Of a stretch of 22,396 nt of DNA, positions 18,644 to 22,396 are shown piece by piece (within the stretch, counting starts at the first letter, position 1; each line of letters opens with the position of its first letter). A model generated the notes under the pieces. The model saw nothing but the letters and a program-made list of their open reading frames with translations. It made no database searches and had not been told where the DNA came from. The stretch covers positions 1 to 22,396 of the forward strand of contig JAEMRJ010000023.1 of the NCBI GenBank assembly GCA_016463365.1, given 5' to 3'. This DNA comes from Thermoleophilaceae bacterium (GTDB taxonomy: Bacteria > Actinomycetota > Thermoleophilia > Solirubrobacterales > JACPNS01). The translations under genes and the position numbers were made by a program.

Positions 18644-19363
18644 CTAACCGTCCTGGCGACGGCGAAGCTCGGCGACCAGCAGCTTCACATGCATGGCGCT
18701 GAGCAGGTCGCGCATCGGTCCGTGACCGCGCTCGATCAGGTCAGCCGCGTCGTCGGCAGAGAGCTTGCCGGGCAACTTCTCGGAAATCACGTCGACCTCG
18801 TCACGCGCCAGCGCTTCGAGGTGGCGCATGTAGATGAGGGCGTCATAAACGGTGAATCCGAGCGCTTCGCCGTAGCCGCTCTTGCGGAACTCGGCGATAG
18901 CGGTGAGAAATTCGGCGTCCGGCTGGCTGTAGCGAACGCCGCTCTTTGTCGTGTGCGGCTCGATCGCACCGATGCGCTCGAAGCCGTCCAGGACATCTTC
19001 GGGGAGATCGAGCTTTGAAACCGCCTGCTTGCGCGTGATCCCCTTGCCGATGGCCATCGCGGCCTCTGAGCGCTGAAGCAGCGCATCGCCAAGTTCAAGC
19101 CGCGCCTCGACCTGGTCGGGTTCGTTCTCGAGAATCCGCCGGATCACGTCCAGCGGCAGGTAGCGCTCTTCCTGGAGGCGCTTGATCAACTTGATGCGGT
19201 CGACATACTGGGGTGAATACCAGGCCATGTTGCGGCTTGTCTTGACCGGCGGAGGCAACAGACCCTCGCGCAGGTAATGCTTGATCGTTGCGGCAGACAC
19301 TCCGCTCTGCTCGGCGAGCGCGGCCATGCGCAGGAGACCCTCGGTCTTCGCCGTCGCGGTCAT
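18644..19363 (-). CDS. MerR family transcriptional regulator
   Basis: A 239-residue regulator. The winged-helix DNA-binding domain is at about 9-80: GLLRMAALAEQSGVSAATIKHYLREGLLPPP, then the wing (RNMAWYSPQYVDRIKLIKRL) and RYLPLDVIRRIL. Residues 81-239 are mainly helical with a second region that could be another small helical DNA- or ligand-binding unit (ITRKQAVSKLDLPEDVLDGFERIGAIEP). There is no cysteine pair for metal or redox sensing, so a small organic or acyl-CoA ligand is more likely. Its start overlaps the stop of the CaiB-like gene by 4 nt, so it is made with the enzymes and may control their promoter at about 21487-21516. Confidence 0.9.
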   Translation of the reverse strand: MTATAKTEGLLRMAALAEQSGVSAATIKHYLREGLLPPPVKTSRNMAWYSPQYVDRIKLIKRLQEERYLPLDVIRRILENEPDQVEARLELGDALLQRSEAAMAIGKGITRKQAVSKLDLPEDVLDGFERIGAIEPHTTKSGVRYSQPDAEFLTAIAEFRKSGYGEALGFTVYDALIYMRHLEALARDEVDVISEKLPGKLSADDAADLIERGHGPMRDLLSAMHVKLLVAELRRRQDG

Positions 19364-20562
19364 ACGCCGGCCACCGCGCCGCTCTCGCGCAGAGCCGCGA
19401 TCTGCCCATCGTCGTACCCCAGCGACTTGAGCACCGCATTCGTGTGCTCACCGAATCCCGGTGCGGGTTCACGGCGATCGGGCCGCACGCCGTCAATCAC
19501 GAAAGGTGGAGCGAGCTGGCCGACTGGCCCGATTCCGGGCTGGTCGACTTCCGTGACCATGCCACGCGCCCTGACCAGATCGGACTCGAGTGCTTCGTCA
19601 AGCTTCAGCACCGGCTCGATGCAGCAGTCGTGCTCGTCGTTGAAGGCCGCCCACTCGGCGCGGGTTCTGCTCTTGAAGACCGCTGCGATCTCGGCCCAGC
19701 CGTCGCTGCCGGCCAGTTCGAACTGTTTCTCGATCAGGTCCTCGCGATCGACGCCACGTGCGAATGCATGCCAGAACTTCGGCTCCAGCGCGCCGCAGCT
19801 GACCCAGCCGTCGGCCGCTTCATAGGGCATGTAACAAGCCCACTTTCCCGCGAGGTCAACGTCGCCGCGTTCGCGCACGTCACCGGCGAGCGCGGCGGCG
19901 GCCGGCATCGCCAGCCAACTGAGCGCACCGTCGGTCATCGAGATGTCGATCTCGGCGCCCTGACCGGTGGACTGCTTTTTGACCAGTGCCGCGAGAATGG
20001 CGATCGCGGCCATCTGCGCTCCGCCTCCGATGTCGGCGATCTGACCCGCGGCCTGAACCGGGGCGCCGCCTCTGGCGCCGGTCAGACCGAGCAGGCCGTT
20101 GAGGCCCAGATAATTCATGTCATGCCCGGCCCGCAACTTGAACGGCCCATCCTGGCCGTAACCGGTGATCGCGCAGTACACGAGTCCGGGATTGACCGAC
20201 TTCATCTGGTCATAGCCGACGCCCAGCTTGTCGAGCACACCTGGGCGAAACGACTCAAGCACGACGTCATGCTCGGCCACGAGCTTGAGCAGGATCTCTT
20301 TGCCCTCGACCGCTTTCAGATCGATCTGGATCGACTGCTTGTTGCGGTTGAGCGCGGCGAACTGGACGCTGTGCGTGCCGCTGGCTTTTGCCTCTTCGCC
20401 GCCGACGTACGGAGTCGTCCAACGCACGTAGTCGCCCATGCCTGTGTCTTCAACCTTCAGCACTTCCGCGCCGAGGTCGGCCAGCATCAAGGAGCAGAAC
20501 GGTCCGGGAAGCAGGCGCGAGAGGTCGAGAACCTTGACGCCGTTCAATGGCAGCTCAGACAT
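19360..20562 (-). CDS. CaiB/BaiF family protein, alpha-methylacyl-CoA racemase-like
   Basis: A 400-residue protein of the type III CoA-transferase fold. It opens LNGVKVLDLSRLLPGPFCS and has the family stretch ALNRNKQSIQIDLK. AGHDMNYLGLNGLLGL (145-160) contains H147 and ADIGGG (176-181) contains D177, the two residues corresponding to the proton-transfer pair of mycobacterial MCR racemase. CGALEPKFW (256-264) supplies E260, also as in racemases. This favours alpha-methylacyl-CoA racemase over formyl-CoA transferase activity, but CoA transfer cannot be ruled out. The ATG at 20562 overlaps the end of the BKACE gene by 8 nt. Substrates are likely branched acyl-CoAs, in line with the carboxylase subunit upstream. 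Confidence 0.88.
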   Translation of the reverse strand: MSELPLNGVKVLDLSRLLPGPFCSLMLADLGAEVLKVEDTGMGDYVRWTTPYVGGEEAKASGTHSVQFAALNRNKQSIQIDLKAVEGKEILLKLVAEHDVVLESFRPGVLDKLGVGYDQMKSVNPGLVYCAITGYGQDGPFKLRAGHDMNYLGLNGLLGLTGARGGAPVQAAGQIADIGGGAQMAAIAILAALVKKQSTGQGAEIDISMTDGALSWLAMPAAAALAGDVRERGDVDLAGKWACYMPYEAADGWVSCGALEPKFWHAFARGVDREDLIEKQFELAGSDGWAEIAAVFKSRTRAEWAAFNDEHDCCIEPVLKLDEALESDLVRARGMVTEVDQPGIGPVGQLAPPFVIDGVRPDRREPAPGFGEHTNAVLKSLGYDDGQIAALRESGAVAGV

Positions 20563-21448
20563 TTCGCGGTACTCCCAGCAGCTCGCGGGCCTCGGCGATC
20601 GACGCGACCTTGCGACCACCAGCTTCGATCTGCCGCGCGGCCTCCTCGCAGAGCTCGCCGTTGCCCTTCGCAAGTTCGCCGCTGGGGAGGTAGAGGTTGT
20701 CCTCGAGTCCGACGCGGACGTTGCCACCTTCGGCGATCGCGACCGGGACGAGGTCCCACTGCTCACGAGACACGCCGACCATGCCCCAGTTGTTCACGCC
20801 GTCGCCGCCGTGGCCGCCGGGCTGGGGCACCTGCGACGCCATGTGCTTGAGGTTTGCGGCTCGCGCCGGTGTGCCACCGAGCACTCCTGTCACGAGCGAG
20901 ATCTGCAGCGGCGTCTCGAGGATGCCCATGTCGATCAGCGGCTCAAGCGAGGCGATGTGCCCAAGCTCGAAGCACTCGTGCTCGGGCCGGATGCCGTACT
21001 CGTTCATGGCGTTGAGAAACTGGATGATCGTGTCGAAACTGTTCTCGAAAACGAAGCCGAATATGAACTCCTTGCGGCGCTTTGAGTACTTCGCGTAGTT
21101 CATCGAACCCATGTTCAGCGCTGCGACGTCGGGTCTGATCGCCTCGAGATACTCGAGGCGCTTTTCGACGGACAGGCCGACGGCACCGGTCGAGAAGTTG
21201 ATGATCACGTCGCCGCACTCGGACTTGATCGCGTCGGTGATCTCGCGGTAGTTCTCGATCTCGAAGCTCGGCGTGCCGTCGTGCTTGCGCGCATGAATGT
21301 GGATCATCGCCGCGCCGGCGTCGACCGCGCTGCGCGCCTCGGCCGCATATTCAGCCGGGGTGTACGGAATGGCCGGATGCTGCTCCTTGTTGGCCACCAC
21401 GCCGGAGATGCTGTTGGTGAGAATGCAAGGCTTCTCAAATCCCGACAT
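20555..21448 (-). CDS. Beta-keto acid cleavage enzyme (BKACE/KCE family, DUF849)
   Basis: A 297-residue TIM-barrel enzyme of the family named after 3-keto-5-aminohexanoate cleavage enzyme. Members condense a beta-keto acid with acetyl-CoA, giving acetoacetate and a new CoA ester. The Zn ligands H50 and H52 are in AAMIHIHARKHDG, with E240 in AIAEGGNVRVGLEDN as the third. FSTGAVG (85-91) and LVTGVLGG (185-192) are typical barrel loops. The start ATG at 21448 has AAGGAG (21460-21455) six bases upstream; upstream frame extension has no conserved look. Lysine-fermentation partners are absent, so the substrate is probably another beta-keto acid. It heads an operon with a racemase-like gene and a MerR gene. 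Confidence 0.92.
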   Translation of the reverse strand: MSGFEKPCILTNSISGVVANKEQHPAIPYTPAEYAAEARSAVDAGAAMIHIHARKHDGTPSFEIENYREITDAIKSECGDVIINFSTGAVGLSVEKRLEYLEAIRPDVAALNMGSMNYAKYSKRRKEFIFGFVFENSFDTIIQFLNAMNEYGIRPEHECFELGHIASLEPLIDMGILETPLQISLVTGVLGGTPARAANLKHMASQVPQPGGHGGDGVNNWGMVGVSREQWDLVPVAIAEGGNVRVGLEDNLYLPSGELAKGNGELCEEAARQIEAGGRKVASIAEARELLGVPRNV

Positions 21449-21461
21449 CAAGCGCTCCTTT

Positions 21462-21486
21462 TGCTGCACACCAGAGGTGAGCGGCG
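21462..21486. repeat. 25-bp palindrome copy R1, over the predicted transcription start
   Basis: The most degenerate of four copies of TGCTGCnCACC, 3 nt, GGTGnGCAGCA. The left half is complete (TGCTGCACACC); the right half reads GGTGAGCGGCG. It lies directly upstream of the BKACE ribosome binding site and just downstream of the predicted -10, so a protein bound here would block transcription. The core CACC-N3-GGTG is intact. Confidence 0.7.
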
Positions 21487-21516
21487 ATATTTGCCATTGA
21501 AGAATGGCTTGTTCAA
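21487..21516 (-). promoter_or_regulatory. Predicted BKACE operon promoter with dyad in an 18-nt spacer
   Basis: On the minus strand a -35-like TTGAAC (21516-21511) and a -10-like AAATAT (21492-21487) are 18 nt apart. The spacer is almost filled by GCCATT, 4 nt, AATGGC (21508-21493), a perfect 6-bp inverted repeat. MerR regulators bind dyads placed inside over-long 18-20-nt spacers and untwist them, and this operon encodes a MerR protein. Transcription would start at about 21480, giving a leader of about 32 nt. This is prediction only. Confidence 0.5.
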
Positions 21517-21525
21517 GGGGTCTGC

Positions 21526-21550
21526 TGCTGCGCACCTGTGGTGTGCAGCG
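21526..21550. repeat. 25-bp palindrome copy R2, upstream of the -35 box
   Basis: TGCTGCGCACC, TGT, GGTGTGCAGCG. It begins 64 bp from R1. Its central triplet is TGT on the plus strand, against ACA in R3 and R4, so it is inverted relative to them. Its centre is about 58 bp upstream of the predicted transcription start, a usual place for an activator or an upstream looping operator. Confidence 0.75.
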
Positions 21551-21639
21551 GTGTTTCGGCGGACGAACGGTGAGTGGTGTGGCGGCGTGCTGCGAGTGGC
21601 AATGCGACCGGCGGTGGCGGGGGTCGGCGCTCCGAATCC

Positions 21640-21664
21640 TGCTGCGCACCACAGGTGTGCAGCA
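21640..21664. repeat. 25-bp palindrome copy R3
   Basis: TGCTGCGCACC, ACA, GGTGTGCAGCA. The arms are reverse complements apart from one position. It begins 114 bp from R2. Preceded by TCC, as is R4, so the similarity between R3 and R4 extends a little beyond the palindrome. Confidence 0.78.
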
Positions 21665-21703
21665 CCCAACCGCATACCTGAGACATTTTTCGCTGATGAT
21701 TCC

Positions 21704-21728
21704 TGCTGCTCACCACAGGTGTGCAGCA
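21704..21728. repeat. 25-bp palindrome copy R4, just downstream of the carboxylase gene
   Basis: TGCTGCTCACC, ACA, GGTGTGCAGCA. One mismatched position between arms. It begins 64 bp from R3, repeating the R1-R2 spacing, and lies 18 bp past the carboxylase stop codon. As RNA it would form an 11-bp stem with one mismatch, but no U-run follows. Confidence 0.78.
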
Positions 21729-21746
21729 GATTGGCGTGGACCTCGG

Positions 21747-22396
21747 TCATACCGGCATCACTCCGTGCTTCTTGGCGGGGCGATCCACGTGCTTGTTCTC
21801 GGCCATCTCCAGCGCGCGGATGATGTGGTGGCGCGTCTCGCGCGGGTCGATCACGTCGTCGATCATGCCGTTGCCGGCCGCCAGGTACACGTCGATCATC
21901 TTCTGCGCCTGGGCGAGCAACTCTTCGCGCTTGGCTTCCGGGTCCTCGGCGGCTTCGATGATCGAGCGGCCGATGATGTTGACCGCGCCCTCAGCGCCCA
22001 TCACGCTGACCTCGGCGGTCGGCCAGGCGTAGATCGCATCGGGCTCGTAGCCCGAACCGTTCATCACGTAGTAGCCGGCGCCGTAACACTTGCGGATCAG
22101 GATCGTGACCTTCGGCACGGTCGCCCGCGAGGTCGCATACAAGAACTTTGCCCCATGGCGGATGATGCCCGCTTCTTCAACTTTGCTGCCGACCATGAAA
22201 CCCGGAACATCCTGCAGGTAGATCAGCGGGATGTTGTAGGCATCGCAGAGATTGATGAAGCGCGCGGCCTTGTCAGCAGAGTCGTTGTCGAGGATGCCGC
22301 CAAGATGCTTGGGCTGGTTGGCGACGATCCCGACGCTGCGCCCGTCCATCCGCGCAAAGCAGGTGATGATCGACTTCGCCCACTTGCCCTTCATGT
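21747..22396 (-). CDS. Acyl-CoA carboxylase beta subunit (carboxyltransferase), C-terminal part
   Basis: The last 215 or so residues of a biotin-dependent carboxyltransferase, open at the right edge. Readable family stretches are FARMDGRSVGIVANQPKHLGG, ADKAARFINLCDAYNIPLIYLQDVPGFMVG, AKFLYATSRATVPKVTILIRKCYGAGYYVM, AWPTAEVSVMGAEGAVNII and the end RETRHHIIRALEMAENKH...KKHGVMPV. These match propionyl-CoA and related carboxylases, which add CO2 from biotin to an acyl-CoA. The acyl specificity (propionyl, acetyl, methylcrotonyl) cannot be read from this part. It lies upstream of, and in the same direction as, the BKACE operon and is separated from it by the four-palindrome region. Confidence 0.93.
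   Translation of the reverse strand, partial: MKGKWAKSIITCFARMDGRSVGIVANQPKHLGGILDNDSADKAARFINLCDAYNIPLIYLQDVPGFMVGSKVEEAGIIRHGAKFLYATSRATVPKVTILIRKCYGAGYYVMNGSGYEPDAIYAWPTAEVSVMGAEGAVNIIGRSIIEAAEDPEAKREELLAQAQKMIDVYLAAGNGMIDDVIDPRETRHHIIRALEMAENKHVDRPAKKHGVMPV

Larger units (their letters stand above)
21449..21746. other. 298-bp intergenic region, no gene, repeat-rich control region
   Basis: No convincing reading frame lies here; short frames on both strands have no ribosome binding site and odd composition. It contains four 25-bp palindromes, one predicted promoter and the BKACE ribosome binding site. Between R2 and R3 (21551-21639) the sequence is GT-rich on the plus strand, and GGTGTGGCGGC at 21576-21586 looks like a single decayed half-site. 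Nothing else is recognised in it. Confidence 0.7.

Noticed and set aside
19288..20850. 520-residue open frame on the plus strand
   Set aside because: It lies opposite the CaiB-like, MerR and BKACE genes, has low-complexity Arg-rich sequence, no start signal and no recognisable motif.
21462..21728. CRISPR-like array (23-25-bp repeats with spacers of about 39-41 bp)
   Set aside because: Spacers are unequal (one is about 89 bp), the repeats are full palindromes that differ in the centre and orientation, there are only four, and no cas genes are near. Operators fit better.

Overview
The window is GC-rich, densely packed bacterial DNA with many ATGA-type 4-nt gene overlaps, several gene starts that lack a Shine-Dalgarno sequence, an actinobacterial FprA-type ferredoxin reductase, an actinobacterial-style HemQ and a membrane trio (DUF4235-like, holin-X, DUF3618) common in high-GC Gram-positives. 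This points to an actinomycete. The type III glutamine synthetase and the CGFS glutaredoxin paired with BolA are not typical of the best-known actinobacteria, so a deep-branching class such as Thermoleophilia is my guess. No rRNA, tRNA, CRISPR array or insertion sequence was seen.

Layout. 1-139: 5' end of a MetH-type homocysteine methyltransferase (minus). 161-2333 (plus): a ribbon-helix-helix/PIN toxin-antitoxin pair, a SAM O-methyltransferase and a lipoprotein. 2351-2437: an 87-bp near-perfect palindrome. 2474-3861 (plus): low-molecular-weight phosphatase plus fructosamine-kinase-family protein, a probable protein-deglycation pair. 3929-8739 (minus): a large membrane protein with a secreted alkaline-phosphatase-like region, a small membrane protein, then type III glutamine synthetase. 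8786-9481 (plus): HemQ, convergent with FprA (9535-10905, minus). 10996-12009 (plus): a lipoprotein with a thioredoxin-like domain, whose stop codon shares a CTAG with the stop of a DrrC-like UvrA paralogue (12006-14393, minus) that lies downstream of an ErpA/IscA-type Fe-S carrier. Divergent from the carrier are BolA, a CGFS glutaredoxin and a DegV fatty-acid-binding protein (14870-16388, plus).

16403-22396 is entirely on the minus strand. Read in transcription order it holds the C-terminal part of an acyl-CoA carboxylase beta subunit, a 298-bp intergenic region, a beta-keto acid cleavage enzyme (BKACE/KCE), an alpha-methylacyl-CoA-racemase-like CaiB/BaiF protein, a MerR regulator, a Nit-type amidase and the membrane trio. 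The acyl-CoA genes look like a catabolic operon for a branched or beta-keto acid.

The most noteworthy signal is in that 298-bp region. It holds four copies of a 25-bp palindrome (half-site TGCTGCnCACC) with start-to-start spacing of 64, 114 and 64 bp. One copy sits over the predicted transcription start of the BKACE operon. The promoter itself has an 18-nt spacer filled by a 16-bp dyad, the arrangement typical of MerR-controlled promoters, and a MerR gene lies in the same operon. The next most interesting items are the 87-bp palindrome, the deglycation pair, and two membrane proteins with unusual attached domains.
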